Of a stretch of DNA of 64,000 nucleotides, positions 26,258 to 35,413 are shown piece after piece. How positions within the stretch are numbered: the first letter of the stretch is position 1; each line of letters begins with the position of its first letter. Origin of the DNA: Pseudolysobacter sp964466115 (GTDB lineage: Bacteria > Pseudomonadota > Gammaproteobacteria > Xanthomonadales > Rhodanobacteraceae); NCBI GenBank assembly GCA_964466115.1, contig CAYXMH010000017.1, forward strand, positions 1 to 64,000, in the 5' to 3' direction. The notes under the pieces were generated by a model, which was not told the DNA's origin, ran no database searches, and was given only the letters and a program-made list of their open reading frames with translations. Both the position numbers and the translations under genes were made by a program.

Positions 26258-26327
26258 CCGTTCGCTCTGAGCCTGTCGAAGGGTGAACGGAAAAGCTTCG
26301 GTGCTTCGACAGGCTCAGCATGAACGG
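26258..26327. repeat. intergenic palindrome, GAGCCTGTCGAAGG type, copy 1
   Basis: CCGTTCGCTCTGAGCCTGTC... at 26258-26281 pairs with 26304-26327 (21 of 24 positions), around a 22-base loop. It lies between lpxH and the cyclophilin gene. The same sequence type recurs at 40013-40062 and, degenerate, at 49358-49414. It is a known kind of dispersed intergenic repeat in proteobacterial genomes. Confidence 0.85.
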
Positions 26328-26381
26328 GTTTCGTAAAACTGCTGCCTGAATATCAATCAACATTATGTATTTCGACAAAAT

Positions 26382-27047
26382 CTACTGTACCAACTCCGCT
26401 TTTTCCAACACGATCGGCGTCGTCGGCACATCTTTCGGTAAGGGTCCTTGCGGTGCGGTCGGGACCGCCTTCATCTTGTCCACCACATCCATTCCGCTAA
26501 TCACTTTGCCGAATACGCAATAGCCCCAGGTTAAGCCGTCCTTGTCGCTGGTGAAGTCCAGGCGCTTGTTGTCCACGACATTGATAAAAAACTGCGCCGT
26601 GGCCGAATGCGGATCATTGGTGCGCGCCATCGCTAACGTGCCGCGTAAATTGGACAGACCATTATTGGCCTCATTGTGGATAGCGGCATGAGTGCGTTTT
26701 TGCTGCAGGTCCTTCGTGAATCCGCCGCCTTGCACCATGAAATTGTCGATCACGCGGTGAAATACGGTGTTGTTATAGAAGCCTTCCTTGGTGTATTGCA
26801 GAAAATTCTCGACGGATTTGGGTGCCTTATCGGAAAATAGCTCAACGGTGATATCACCCATGCTGGTATGCAGCAGCACTTTAGGATTGTCGGCGTGGCT
26901 GCTTTCCGCGGGTTTCGCCGCTTCCGTGGACTTGGCTGTGGCGTGGGCTGGTTTACTCTGAGCCGCTGGTTTTGTCGCAGCGGGGGTTGCGGCGAATGCA
27001 GCGGTGGAGGCAAGAAATAAGCCGGACAGTAGTAAGCGCTTTAGCAT
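26382..27047 (-). CDS. exported peptidyl-prolyl cis-trans isomerase (cyclophilin type)
   Basis: The 221-residue protein has a signal peptide (1-20, ending AAFAA), an A/K/P-rich linker (21-55) and a cyclophilin domain (about 57-220). It would speed proline isomerisation in proteins folding in the periplasm. Active-site segments are FHRVIDNFMVQGGGF, NGLSNLRGTLAMAR and SATAQFFINV. The domain is close to E. coli PpiA/PpiB types. A GGAG ribosome binding site lies seven bases before ATG 27047. A repeat separates it from lpxH downstream. Confidence 0.93.
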   Translation of the reverse strand: MLKRLLLSGLFLASTAAFAATPAATKPAAQSKPAHATAKSTEAAKPAESSHADNPKVLLHTSMGDITVELFSDKAPKSVENFLQYTKEGFYNNTVFHRVIDNFMVQGGGFTKDLQQKRTHAAIHNEANNGLSNLRGTLAMARTNDPHSATAQFFINVVDNKRLDFTSDKDGLTWGYCVFGKVISGMDVVDKMKAVPTAPQGPLPKDVPTTPIVLEKAELVQ

Positions 27048-27138
27048 GTGGGTCTCCGAGTAAAAACCGATGTAGGAAAGGCGTTAATGATAAGCGTTTG
27101 TTAGGGCAGTCGTCATGTTTTGCGGGTGAGGCGCCGTT

Positions 27139-27203
27139 ATCGCGGCTGGAAGCCGCTCCCGCAATCTGCACACCAAAGTCAGGCTAAATCGCGGCTAAGC
27201 CGC
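27139..27203. repeat. REP-like palindromic units at the ppx 3' end
   Basis: GCGGCTGGAAGCCGC lies within 27139-27162 and is followed by CTCCCGC. A second palindrome, GCGGCTAAGCCGC (27191-27203), overlaps the stop codon of ppx, so the last two codons and the stop form part of the repeat. This GCGGC-T-GAAGCCGCTCC sequence type resembles REP elements of pseudomonads and xanthomonads. Confidence 0.65.
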
Positions 27204-28727
27204 CATACGCTCCCCGGCGCGTATCTGCAGCTTGATGTCCAGTTGCTTGAGGTAATCGCGCTCTTGCTCAAGATCCGCCCGGGTAAGCGGATGCTGCTCC
27301 AGCCATTCGCGCGGGAGCTTAAACTGCAGCGCTTTGTCGTCGGCCTCAAGTTCCAACGGTGGTAACGGATCGGTCGAGCGGGGGCGTTGCAATAACACCG
27401 CCAAACGCAGCAGGGCCGTGCTGCGGCAGGCCGGGCGACGTAAACGCTCAGGCAGGGCGCGAATCACCGTCTCATCAGGTTTACGTCGGTGGCAGCGAAG
27501 CATGGCGGCGAGCACCTGCTGCTCGTGACGCCCGAAACCCGCCAGATCCGAGTTTTCAACGATGTAAGCGCCATGAATATGATGTTGGCTGTGCGCAATG
27601 GCCAGACCGATTTCGTGAACGCGTGCCGACCAACTTAACCAATCGCGCTCAGCATGACCCAGCTGCCAGGCCGCCGATACTTGGTCGAATAAGGCCAGTG
27701 CCGTCGTTTCCACACGTTCGGCATGGGCACGTTCAATGGCGTAGCGCTGCGCCAACGCCGCAATACTGGCATCGCGCGGGTCGCGGTGCTGGGAGCGGCC
27801 GATCATGTCGTACAGCAGCCCTTCGCGCATGGCGGTGTCGCAAACACTCATTTTTTTTAAGTCCAAAGCGACAAAGCTGGCTTCAAGAATGGCAATGCCG
27901 CCGGCAATCACGCCGGCGCGCTCTTCGCTTAAACCGGGAAGCTGCAGTTGTTCGACTGACCCTGCTGCAGTTAGGGTTTCGGATAATTGCCCTAACGCAT
28001 GGCGAGTGATGCCGGATTCACTCCACCCGGAGGCTTGGACAATGTTGCCGATGGCCCTGATCGTGCCGGACGATCCAATCGTTTCTCCCCAGCCGTGAGC
28101 GCGGTAGTCGGCGGCAAATTGCTGCAGCTCCACGGAGATTTCCGTTTGCGCCTGGCGCCAGCGTTTGCTGCTCAACTTGCCGTCGGCAAAAAAGCGCAGG
28201 GTGCTGGCCACGCACCCCATTTGCAGGCTTTCTTTTTTTAAGGTTTCGTATCCTTGTCCAATAATAAACTCGGTGCTGCCGCCGCCAATATCAATCACCA
28301 GGCGGCGCTCCGAGGTTTCGGGTAACCCATGCGCCACGCCAAGATAAATCAAGCGCGCCTCTTCACGGCCCGAGACCACCTCGATCGGATGCCCTAAAGC
28401 GGTTTCTGCCGGAAGCAGAAACGCGAGCGGTGTGCTCATGCGCCGCACCGTATTGGTGGCGACCGCGCGCACGCGCTCGGGCGGCAATGCGCGCAAACGT
28501 TGACCAAATCGTGCCAGGCACGCCAATGCGCGTTCGCGGTAGACGTCATTCAGCGTGCCGTCGGCGTCCAAACCGGCGGCCAGACGTACGCTGTCGCGCA
28601 ATCGGTCAATGACGCGCAGTTGACCGTGTTCATAGCGCGCCACCACCATATGGAAACTGTTCGAGCCAAGATCCACGGCCGCGAGTAATTCACCGTCCTT
28701 AATTTCCGTGTTGGCAGAATTTGACAC
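27195..28727 (-). CDS. ppx: exopolyphosphatase (Ppx/GppA family)
   Basis: Ppx hydrolyses inorganic polyphosphate from its ends; the GppA side of the family cleaves pppGpp. I chose GTG 28727 with AGGAAG four bases upstream, giving 510 residues that begin just before AAVDLGSNSFHMVVARY. A longer frame to 28841 would overlap the next gene and add a low-complexity leader. The ASKHA ATPase-like core has DLGSNS and DIGGGSTEFIIG; the C-terminal half has the HD-like HEIGLAIAHSQHH and AAMLRCHRRK segments typical of Ppx. Length fits the E. coli form (513). No ppk neighbour is in view. Confidence 0.93.
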   Translation of the reverse strand: MSNSANTEIKDGELLAAVDLGSNSFHMVVARYEHGQLRVIDRLRDSVRLAAGLDADGTLNDVYRERALACLARFGQRLRALPPERVRAVATNTVRRMSTPLAFLLPAETALGHPIEVVSGREEARLIYLGVAHGLPETSERRLVIDIGGGSTEFIIGQGYETLKKESLQMGCVASTLRFFADGKLSSKRWRQAQTEISVELQQFAADYRAHGWGETIGSSGTIRAIGNIVQASGWSESGITRHALGQLSETLTAAGSVEQLQLPGLSEERAGVIAGGIAILEASFVALDLKKMSVCDTAMREGLLYDMIGRSQHRDPRDASIAALAQRYAIERAHAERVETTALALFDQVSAAWQLGHAERDWLSWSARVHEIGLAIAHSQHHIHGAYIVENSDLAGFGRHEQQVLAAMLRCHRRKPDETVIRALPERLRRPACRSTALLRLAVLLQRPRSTDPLPPLELEADDKALQFKLPREWLEQHPLTRADLEQERDYLKQLDIKLQIRAGERMAA

Positions 28728-28821
28728 GCGACTTCCTAGTTGCTGTGACGATGATGGTTGCGGGGCGCCGAGCGGACTCGTGTTGGCGATTTTATCACGA
28801 TCACCGGCGTTCGCAGGCAGA

Positions 28822-29055
28822 TTACGCGGCGGTAACCCCAAGCAAGGTTTTCATTAAGCTCAATATTTCTTCCTTAGACCCAGTCACATTCAGCTGCCGC
28901 TCGCGGTTCACGTCGGTGCCTATATAAATGGCATAGCTTAAGCCGACATCATTGCCTTCGTCGTCCAGTTTAGGAAAAGTCTCAACTTTGCTGACGTATA
29001 CAATTTCGTTAGCATCGACATATGCGCCATTGGGTAGTTTGATCCAGCGTTGCAT
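28822..29055 (-). CDS. small hypothetical protein (77 residues)
   Basis: No family is recognised. The 77-residue acidic soluble protein reads as a small beta-rich fold (WIKLPNGAYVDANEIVYVSK...) with a C-terminal helix (SKEEILSLMKTLLG). It has a good ribosome binding site (GGAGAA, six bases before ATG 29055). The sequence pattern looks like real coding DNA and resembles single-domain proteins that carry a short PH-like or YjbE-like sheet, but no claim is made. It lies upstream of ppx on the same strand. Confidence 0.6.
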   Translation of the reverse strand: MQRWIKLPNGAYVDANEIVYVSKVETFPKLDDEGNDVGLSYAIYIGTDVNRERQLNVTGSKEEILSLMKTLLGVTAA

Positions 29056-29152
29056 GGGTATTCTCCGCAGTGTGATGAAGGGTCGCGCTTGTGATCGGTA
29101 CGGGCTGCTGCAGGCTAGTGCGAGCGTAATGCGAGTGCAAGAGGGAAGCCGA

Positions 29153-29668
29153 TTATTGGGGGGGCGGTATTAACTTGGCCTGTTCAAGCCAACGTCTTGC
29201 ATCTTCCGCGTCGTCTTCAAACCAGGCCTTGGTTGAGCCCAAACGATAGGTATACCCCCACGCGTCCATATCGGCCATCAATCGCGCTTGCCCGACATCG
29301 GGCAGATGACCGGCAAGCACGATTTGAAGATAGCAGGTGGCGTTTTCCTCTTCGATGGAGTCCGAAGCGTTGGTGTGCGTCGTAATGCGTTTTTCCGGCG
29401 GCATCACGATCAAATGACAAGCTTCGTGCAGGATTGAATGGATCGGTGTATCCATTCGTGCGTAGATGAAGGTTCCAATGATTCCCGCTTCGGGCTCGCC
29501 CCAATAGCTACCTGGAATTGGTTGGGCTAGGTCAAGAACCTCAAGGGTAAGATCGAAGCGTTGCAGTAGGCTGATTAAACGCTCGATTTTAATATCGGCC
29601 AGGGTGAGTACCGCTGCAACCGGTTGACCGGAATTGTCCGATGGATTGAGTGCAACGGCGCCAGACAT
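29153..29668 (-). CDS. conserved hypothetical protein with HExxH motif
   Basis: The 171-residue soluble protein contains ILHEACHLIVMP, giving His81, Glu82 and His85 in an HExxH zinc-binding order. A cluster of glutamates (SIEEENATCYLQ, Glu106-108) follows 21-23 residues later, the spacing of a third ligand in gluzincin-like minimal metalloproteases. Function is unknown and catalysis is inference. There is no signal peptide, so it should be cytoplasmic. The gene lies 13 bases after the GNAT gene on the same strand, so the two are likely cotranscribed. Confidence 0.72.
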   Translation of the reverse strand: MSGAVALNPSDNSGQPVAAVLTLADIKIERLISLLQRFDLTLEVLDLAQPIPGSYWGEPEAGIIGTFIYARMDTPIHSILHEACHLIVMPPEKRITTHTNASDSIEEENATCYLQIVLAGHLPDVGQARLMADMDAWGYTYRLGSTKAWFEDDAEDARRWLEQAKLIPPPQ

Positions 29669-29681
29669 TCGCTTTTAAGCC

Positions 29682-30290
29682 TTAGTTTTCTCCAGCGGCC
29701 CGGGCTTTGTGCGGGGCAATGCGATCGGGGCGCTCCATCAACCAAGGCAATTTCGGTAATTGACCATTGCGCAGATAAGTGTCACGAACGTAGGCGTAGC
29801 TTGGCAGGTCCTTAACCAACAAGCTCACCCGTTTACCAACACCCTGCATGCTTTGTTGCCCCACCTCATGGAAACCGAAGGTGCCATGAAACAATACCGA
29901 TGCATCGTCACGCGGCTCTAAGAATACCTCGCACGTTAATACCGGTACGCGCGTTTCCGAATAACTTTGCACATCGCAATAAAATAATCGGCCGAGCCCC
30001 AAGCCTCGATAGCGTTTGGCCAGTACAATCCGGTCAATGTAGACGAATTGCGGATAATGCTCGCGAAACCATAGGAAATTGGGGCTATCGTGAGGAGCGG
30101 TTTCGCGCAGGGCGATCAGAAAACCGGCCAAATGGCCGTCGCATTCGGCAACCCGAAAATAATCGGCATAGTCAAAAAACCAGCGCACACGCGTGGCATC
30201 CAGCGGCAGAATGTTGGGGCTGGCGGCATTGTTTAACGCTAAAACGGAGTCCAGTTCTTGCTCACGCACGTCGCGGATGGCGATGGCCAT
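29682..30290 (-). CDS. GNAT family N-acetyltransferase
   Basis: The 202-residue protein starts IRDVREQELDSVLALNN and holds the acetyl-CoA binding motif LAKRYRGLGLGRLFY (about 107-121), with the R-x-x-G-x-G core. The substrate is unknown; it resembles the RimI/YncA-type GNATs and has the extended C-terminal part (FHEVGQQSM...VSLLVKDL) of a subgroup whose members are annotated as acyltransferases. It is the first gene of the minus-strand set that continues with the HExxH protein. Confidence 0.86.
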   Translation of the reverse strand: MAIAIRDVREQELDSVLALNNAASPNILPLDATRVRWFFDYADYFRVAECDGHLAGFLIALRETAPHDSPNFLWFREHYPQFVYIDRIVLAKRYRGLGLGRLFYCDVQSYSETRVPVLTCEVFLEPRDDASVLFHGTFGFHEVGQQSMQGVGKRVSLLVKDLPSYAYVRDTYLRNGQLPKLPWLMERPDRIAPHKARAAGEN

Positions 30291-30515
30291 TCGTTTGCTA
30301 CTCCATAAACGATAACGAGAGAACCGGCGATTTCAGCCGAGAACGCGGGCGATTATCGCATGCTGGGTGAGCCGAAACTATGGCATAGAAGTGGATTTTT
30401 TGTTAAGTCAGGGGTGCTCGCACCGGCGCCTCGGGGTAGGCATGGGTTGATTGTCCCGATAATGACTTAGGGCAGGTTGCGCCAATCGTTGAGGGCTCTA
30501 TGATGGGGGTTAATC

Positions 30516-31670
30516 ATGAAGCTGCCGTTTAATCATATTCAACTGCTGCGTTACGCGGGCTTGTTTACTTACGTTTGCGTGGGCATCCCTTTGCTGCGCA
30601 ATACCTGGGTACCGCAAATTGTGCTGGGCTCGCTGGAGCATTTCGGGTGGATTGCGGGCTATCTGTTGTTTGGTATGGCCTATTGGTCCGCGACAGCGGA
30701 CCTTGGTCGCCCGTATCGCTGGCAATTCAAATTGCCGTTGTTGGTGGTAATGAATGCTGCCGCTTTTACGATCAGTTACATTACCGGCACGGGTTTGTCG
30801 GCCTTATTGTTGGTGGTGGTGGCGGGTGTGTTGCCTTGGTTGCTGCCGTTTTGGCCGGGATTGATTTGGGCGGTCCTGCAAAACTTCACGCTGATGCCGG
30901 TGTTTGCGCGCGTGCCGGATTTTGGTTGGCTGGATGCGTTTTTGCAAAGTGCGCTTTACTTAGGGTTTGGTGGATTTACCTACATCACCTCACTGGTCGC
31001 GAAACAGCAAGCGCAAGCACGCGAGGAGCAACGCAGGTTGAATTCGGAGCTACGCGCCACGCGCACCTTAGTGGCGGAGTCAAGTCGTATCGCCGAGCGC
31101 TTGCGAATATCACGAGAATTGCACGATTTGGTCGGGCACCATTTGATAGCGCTTAGCCTTAATATGGAAGTTGCCAGCCATTTGGTCAGCGGAGCGGCCG
31201 CCGAGCATGTGCGCCAGGCGCAAGCGGTAGCGAAATTGCTACTAACCGACGTGCGTGAAGTGGTAAGCCAACTGCGCGAAGACGATGCGCTTGATCTAAC
31301 CCAAGTTCTGCACAATTTGGTCGAAGGCGTGCCCGGTCTTCATATCCATCTTGAGCTGCCACCGCGGTTTTCGGTGGACGACCCGCGACGCGCTCAGGTA
31401 TTACTGCGCTGTGCTCAGGAAATTATTACCAACACCGTGCGCCACTCCGGTGCGGACCATTTGTGGTTGCGCTTCGAACGCACGGCCGAAAATGCGTTGG
31501 TGATCCACGCGCATGACGATGGCCACGGTGTGGATGGTTTGCGGCAAGGCAACGGCCTGATCGGTATGCGCGAGCGTCTCGCGCAGCTCGGCGGGCGTTT
31601 GCAAATCGCTACCGCAAAAGGACAGGGATTTGCACTGGATGCCTGGTTACCGCTGGAGACGACACCATGA
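30516..31670 (+). CDS. sensor histidine kinase, DesK/HisKA_3 type
   Basis: The 384-residue membrane kinase has five or six N-terminal hydrophobic segments (about residues 10-160), then a dimerisation helix with the phosphoacceptor His203 in SRELHDLVGHHLIAL, typical of HisKA_3, and a HATPase_c domain with DDGHGVDG and GNGLIGMRERLAQLGG. The signal is probably membrane-based, as in DesK, which senses lipid fluidity; the actual signal is unknown. GGGGG precedes ATG 30516. Its stop overlaps the response regulator start (ATGA). Confidence 0.94.
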   Translation: MKLPFNHIQLLRYAGLFTYVCVGIPLLRNTWVPQIVLGSLEHFGWIAGYLLFGMAYWSATADLGRPYRWQFKLPLLVVMNAAAFTISYITGTGLSALLLVVVAGVLPWLLPFWPGLIWAVLQNFTLMPVFARVPDFGWLDAFLQSALYLGFGGFTYITSLVAKQQAQAREEQRRLNSELRATRTLVAESSRIAERLRISRELHDLVGHHLIALSLNMEVASHLVSGAAAEHVRQAQAVAKLLLTDVREVVSQLREDDALDLTQVLHNLVEGVPGLHIHLELPPRFSVDDPRRAQVLLRCAQEIITNTVRHSGADHLWLRFERTAENALVIHAHDDGHGVDGLRQGNGLIGMRERLAQLGGRLQIATAKGQGFALDAWLPLETTP

Positions 31671-32308
31671 TTTCCGTATGTTTGGTCGATGATGAAACCT
31701 TGGTCCGCCAAGGCATCCGCAGTCTGCTGCAATTGTCCGACTCCATTAGGGTCATTGCCGAGGCCGTGGATGGCGAACAAGCGATTGATTTAATTCCACA
31801 AGTTAAACCGGATGTGGTGTTGCTCGACATGAGCATGCCCAAGTTTTCCGGTCTGGACGTATTAACCGCGTTGGCGGCGAAAGACCAGTTGCCCCCCACC
31901 ATCATTTTGACCACGTTTGATGACGATCAATTGGTTTTGGCCGGTCTTAAGGCCGGGGCGCGCGGCTATTTGCTAAAAGACGTGTCGCTGACGCAATTGG
32001 TCGACGCGGTTAAGGCGGTGGCTTCAGGTGGTTCCTTGATTGCGCCGGTGGTCACCCAGCGCCTGCGCTCAGGGCTGGTGCGCATGCACAACGAATTCCC
32101 AAGCCTAGACCGACCCGATCCTCTCACTGAGCGGGAAACGGAAATTCTGCGTTTAATGGCCAGTGGTTATACCAATAAGGAAACCGCCAATTCGCTGGGC
32201 GTGGCCGAGGGTACGGTGAAAAATCACGTTTCAAATATCCTCTCCAAGCTTGGGGTACGCGACCGCACTCGGGCGGTTTTGAAGGCTTTTGAGCTCGGGA
32301 TCGTGTAA
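31667..32308 (+). CDS. LuxR/NarL-family response regulator
   Basis: The 213-residue regulator pairs with the preceding kinase. The receiver domain has acidic D8-D9, the phosphoacceptor Asp54 in VVLLDMSMP and the conserved Lys in YLLKD. The C-terminal LuxR-type HTH reads TERETEILRLMASGYTNKE...GTVKNHVSNILSKLG. It is a transcription factor; its targets are not evident, though the downstream SRPBCC gene or the ABC operon are the closest candidates. Four-base overlap with the kinase indicates coupling. Confidence 0.95.
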   Translation: MISVCLVDDETLVRQGIRSLLQLSDSIRVIAEAVDGEQAIDLIPQVKPDVVLLDMSMPKFSGLDVLTALAAKDQLPPTIILTTFDDDQLVLAGLKAGARGYLLKDVSLTQLVDAVKAVASGGSLIAPVVTQRLRSGLVRMHNEFPSLDRPDPLTERETEILRLMASGYTNKETANSLGVAEGTVKNHVSNILSKLGVRDRTRAVLKAFELGIV

Positions 32309-32536
32309 TTCCCTTCACCAGAATCTTTCCTTTGCCTGTAAAATACCGCATGGGGAATAGCCATCGCGCCCGAGAGCAAGTACCATGCGCGGCTCGGCTC
32401 AAGTTTTGGCATTTTATGCCAGAAAGCCGATGGTAGCGGTCGCCCGCGATTCGTTACTGTGCCGTTCGATTGTTCGGCCGGTGCACTGAGGGAAAGTGCA
32501 TGCCGGCGCCAGCCTTGAGTGTGGGAGATTTGTGGA

Positions 32537-33577
32537 ATGACCCGTCTGCTTGAAGTTCTTGTTGCGCTTTTCATCGTTTTTTTATTGACCGTGATATACG
32601 GGGTTTTACTACCGAGCCACGGGCATATTGAACGCACGCTTGAGATCAGCCATCCGCTGCGTCAGGTTTACGATGTGTTGAATGGGTATCGGACGTATCC
32701 CGTCTGGAACGCGTTAAGCGCCTACGACCCCAAATTGCAGCTCAATTTCGAAGGCCCCGAGGCTGGAAAAGGCGCGCGGGTAAAGTGGTATAGCCTAAAC
32801 GAGACGGTCGGTACGGGCAGTTTAAGCATCATTGACAGCGAACCGGACAAAAGCGTCGTAATGGCGATTGAAAACGGCTGGCGCGGTACCAACAAAACCT
32901 ACACGATCGATTTGAAACCGGGCGCTACCGGCAAAACTCTGAAAATCACTTGGGCTTATGACGTCGATTACGGCTGGAACCTGAGATCGCGCTATTCCGG
33001 GCTTTATCTCGAAGGCGATCCGGCGACCCAGGTACAAGTGCACCTCAATAAGCTCGCCAATATGCTCGCCACATTCCCGAATGTGGATTACAAGAACGTC
33101 AACTTCAGCATTGTGGATGTTCCCGCCAAACCGGTCTTGTTTATCTCGACCAAGGCCAAGCGCACCTTGGACGATGTTGCCGAGGCCACCGACAAAGCAA
33201 TGACGGAGATTCAAACCTTAATCCGCAAGTACCGCCTGAATCAAGTCGGGCCAAGGCAAACCATCACGACCAATTGGGGTGATGAGAATTACGAGTTTGA
33301 CATTGCCGTGCCGGTCGATCACGCCGATATCCCCATCAGCGGCAATGTGAAGGCGGGTAATAGTTACAGCGGCAAGGCCTTGATGGTGTCGCTGGAAGGC
33401 TCACCGGCGCAATTGCCGCCGGCACGATTGATGTTGAAGGCGTATGCCTATACGCACGGTTATCTGTTTGATGAAAGCTCCGAGGGTTCCGGACGGTTTT
33501 TCGACGAACTGACCAGCGAGCCCAAGGCGGCTGACGATGCGCAGAAGTTTAACGTTTATTTGCCAATACAGATCTAG
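32537..33577 (+). CDS. membrane-anchored SRPBCC/GyrI-like protein
   Basis: ATG 32537 begins a protein of 346 residues with one N-terminal membrane segment (about 5-25). A START/polyketide-cyclase-like (SRPBCC) domain follows (about 30-180; RTLEISHPLRQVYDVLNGYR), a fold that binds hydrophobic ligands. The second half (about 185-346; NVNFSIVDVPAKPVLFIS, then NYEFDIAVPV) resembles GyrI-like/AraC effector-binding domains. The ligand is unknown. Start GTG 32519 is possible. A terminator follows at 33597. The gene is downstream of the two-component pair. Confidence 0.76.
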   Translation: MTRLLEVLVALFIVFLLTVIYGVLLPSHGHIERTLEISHPLRQVYDVLNGYRTYPVWNALSAYDPKLQLNFEGPEAGKGARVKWYSLNETVGTGSLSIIDSEPDKSVVMAIENGWRGTNKTYTIDLKPGATGKTLKITWAYDVDYGWNLRSRYSGLYLEGDPATQVQVHLNKLANMLATFPNVDYKNVNFSIVDVPAKPVLFISTKAKRTLDDVAEATDKAMTEIQTLIRKYRLNQVGPRQTITTNWGDENYEFDIAVPVDHADIPISGNVKAGNSYSGKALMVSLEGSPAQLPPARLMLKAYAYTHGYLFDESSEGSGRFFDELTSEPKAADDAQKFNVYLPIQI

Positions 33578-33596
33578 CGAATCCCTTGCATTGAGG

Positions 33597-33632
33597 AACC
33601 AAGGCGGCTTTAGGCCGCCTTGGTTTTTTTAA
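33597..33632 (+). terminator. rho-independent terminator
   Basis: AACCAAGGCGGC (33597-33608) pairs with GCCGCCTTGGTT (33614-33625) around a TTTAG loop, followed by seven T. It ends the SRPBCC gene and separates it from the ABC operon. Confidence 0.92.
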
Positions 33633-33743
33633 CCGCCCGAGATTTTTTATGCGTTCGGGAACTTTTTGCAAAACTTGCGGTAAATTTCGCGACGCATTGG
33701 TGCGTACGAGCTTTTTTGCCAAACTTAAATAGGTGACCTTAAA

Positions 33744-34682
33744 ATGATAGAAACCCAAGGTCTATGTAAACGGTACGGCGAATTTACCGCCGTGGACAAC
33801 ATCAGTTTTCAGGTCGACGCCGGCCAAATACTGGGTTTCCTCGGGCCAAATGGCGCGGGAAAATCCACCACGATGAAAATGATCGCTGGGTTTTTGGCGC
33901 CCACCAGCGGTCGGGTTAGCGTGTGTGGCTACGATGTACAGACCCAACCCATCCAAGCCAAACAATGCATCGGCTATTTGCCCGAGGGTGCACCCAGTTA
34001 CGGTGAGATGAATCCGCGCCAATTCTTGGATTTTATTGCCGATGTGCGCGGTCTTGAGGGAGCGCTTCGGCGCAGTCGGTTGGACGATGCGATCGAGCGC
34101 TTGCACCTGGGGCCGGTATTGAAGCAACCGATCGAAACCCTGTCCAAAGGATTCAAACGGCGTGTGGGCTTGGCACAAGCCATTCTGCACGATCCCAAAG
34201 CGCTGATTTTGGATGAGCCCACCGATGGCCTTGATCCGAATCAAAAACACGAGGTTCGGGCGCTGATCAACGCCATGGCGAAAGACAAGATCATCGTCAT
34301 CTCGACCCATATTCTGGAAGAGGTGCACGCGGTTTGTAACCGCGCCATCATCATTGCGCAGGGCCGCATCTTGGCCGATGCGACACCGGCCGAACTTGAG
34401 GCCCGCTCGCGCTATCACTTGGCCGTTTCCTTAAGCACCGAGAATGTCGCAGCCGCGAAAGAGGCGATCGGGCGCATTGCGGATGTCGCCAGTGTCGAGA
34501 TTGATCCGGTTGATCAGCGCATTACCGCTTTTCCAAAGCCGGGCAAACCGATTTTTGCGGCGATCAATGAGTTGCTGAAAACCCAAGGCATCGCGGTCAG
34601 CGAATTGCAACTGGAGAGCGGGCGTTTGGATGAAGTGTTCCGCAGCATCACCCAACCGACCAATGAGGAGGCCGCAGCATGA
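33744..34682 (+). CDS. ABC transporter ATP-binding protein, GldA-like
   Basis: The 312-residue ATPase has Walker A GPNGAGKSTTMKM, signature LSKGFKRRVGLAQA (LSKGF in place of LSGGQ) and Walker B ALILDEPTDGLD. It has the C-terminal extension of GldA-like ATPases. It probably powers the ABC-2 permease encoded next. Such four-gene sets (ATPase, permease, GldG-like, DUF4340) are widespread in non-gliding bacteria and their substrate is unknown. ATG 33744 has GGTGA seven bases upstream; its stop overlaps the permease start. Confidence 0.93.
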   Translation: MIETQGLCKRYGEFTAVDNISFQVDAGQILGFLGPNGAGKSTTMKMIAGFLAPTSGRVSVCGYDVQTQPIQAKQCIGYLPEGAPSYGEMNPRQFLDFIADVRGLEGALRRSRLDDAIERLHLGPVLKQPIETLSKGFKRRVGLAQAILHDPKALILDEPTDGLDPNQKHEVRALINAMAKDKIIVISTHILEEVHAVCNRAIIIAQGRILADATPAELEARSRYHLAVSLSTENVAAAKEAIGRIADVASVEIDPVDQRITAFPKPGKPIFAAINELLKTQGIAVSELQLESGRLDEVFRSITQPTNEEAAA

Positions 34683-35413
34683 ACCTGGTCCGAACCCTCG
34701 CCCGGCGCGAGCTGATGAGCTACTTCGCCACCCCGGTCGCCTACGTGTTCATCGTCATTTTCCTGTTGTTGGCCGGCACGTTTGCGTTTTATCTCGGTGG
34801 ATTTTACGAGCGCGGTCAGGCCGATTTGCAGCCGTTTTTCAATTTCCATCCTTGGCTCTATCTGTTTTTGGTTCCGGCCATTTCAATGCGGTTATGGGCG
34901 GAGGAGCGCAAATCCGGATCGATTGAATTGTTGCTGACGTTGCCGATCACGATGTGGCAAGCGGTGGTGGCGAAATTCCTCGCGGCCTGGGCGTTTATCG
35001 GCATTGCGCTTATTTTGACCTTTCCGATTTGGATTACGGTCAATTATTTGGGCTCACCCGACAACGGCGTCATTTTTGCCAGTTACCTCGGCAGTTTTCT
35101 GATGGCCGGAGCGTTCCTGGCGATTGGTTCGTGCATTTCGGCTGCGACGCGCAATCAAGTGATTGCCTTTATCTTAACCGTGGTGGTGTGTTTCGGCTTT
35201 TTGCTGGCGGGCTTCCCGCTGGTGCTCGATTTTTTCCGTGCCTTCGCGCCGCAAGGTTTGGTTGATGCAGTGGCGGGTTTGAGTTTTCTCACCCACTTCA
35301 CATCCATCAGTAAGGGCGTAATTGATTTGCGCGATCTATTGTATTTTCTGGCGACGATTGGGTTTTGGCTGTACGCCAATGCCGTCGTGATCGACCTGAA
35401 AAAAGCCGATTGA
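34679..35413 (+). CDS. ABC-2 type permease, GldF-like
   Basis: The 244-residue membrane protein has six predicted membrane segments and opens LVRTLARRELMSYFATPVAYVF, the usual GldF-like start. It contains FYERGQADLQPFFNFHPWLYLFLVPAISMRLWAEERKSGS... in the first long loop. It forms the membrane channel with the ATPase upstream. GAGGAGG lies seven bases before the ATG, within the ATPase gene. It ends 14 bases before the GldG-like gene. Confidence 0.93.
   Translation: MNLVRTLARRELMSYFATPVAYVFIVIFLLLAGTFAFYLGGFYERGQADLQPFFNFHPWLYLFLVPAISMRLWAEERKSGSIELLLTLPITMWQAVVAKFLAAWAFIGIALILTFPIWITVNYLGSPDNGVIFASYLGSFLMAGAFLAIGSCISAATRNQVIAFILTVVVCFGFLLAGFPLVLDFFRAFAPQGLVDAVAGLSFLTHFTSISKGVIDLRDLLYFLATIGFWLYANAVVIDLKKAD

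Noticed and set aside
26258..26327. Short repeats considered as a CRISPR array
   Set aside because: Only paired palindromic arms occur; there are no regularly spaced direct repeats anywhere in the window.
28728..28841. 38-residue extension of ppx
   Set aside because: It overlaps the 77-residue gene's coding region on the same strand; GTG 28727 has a ribosome binding site and matches family starts.
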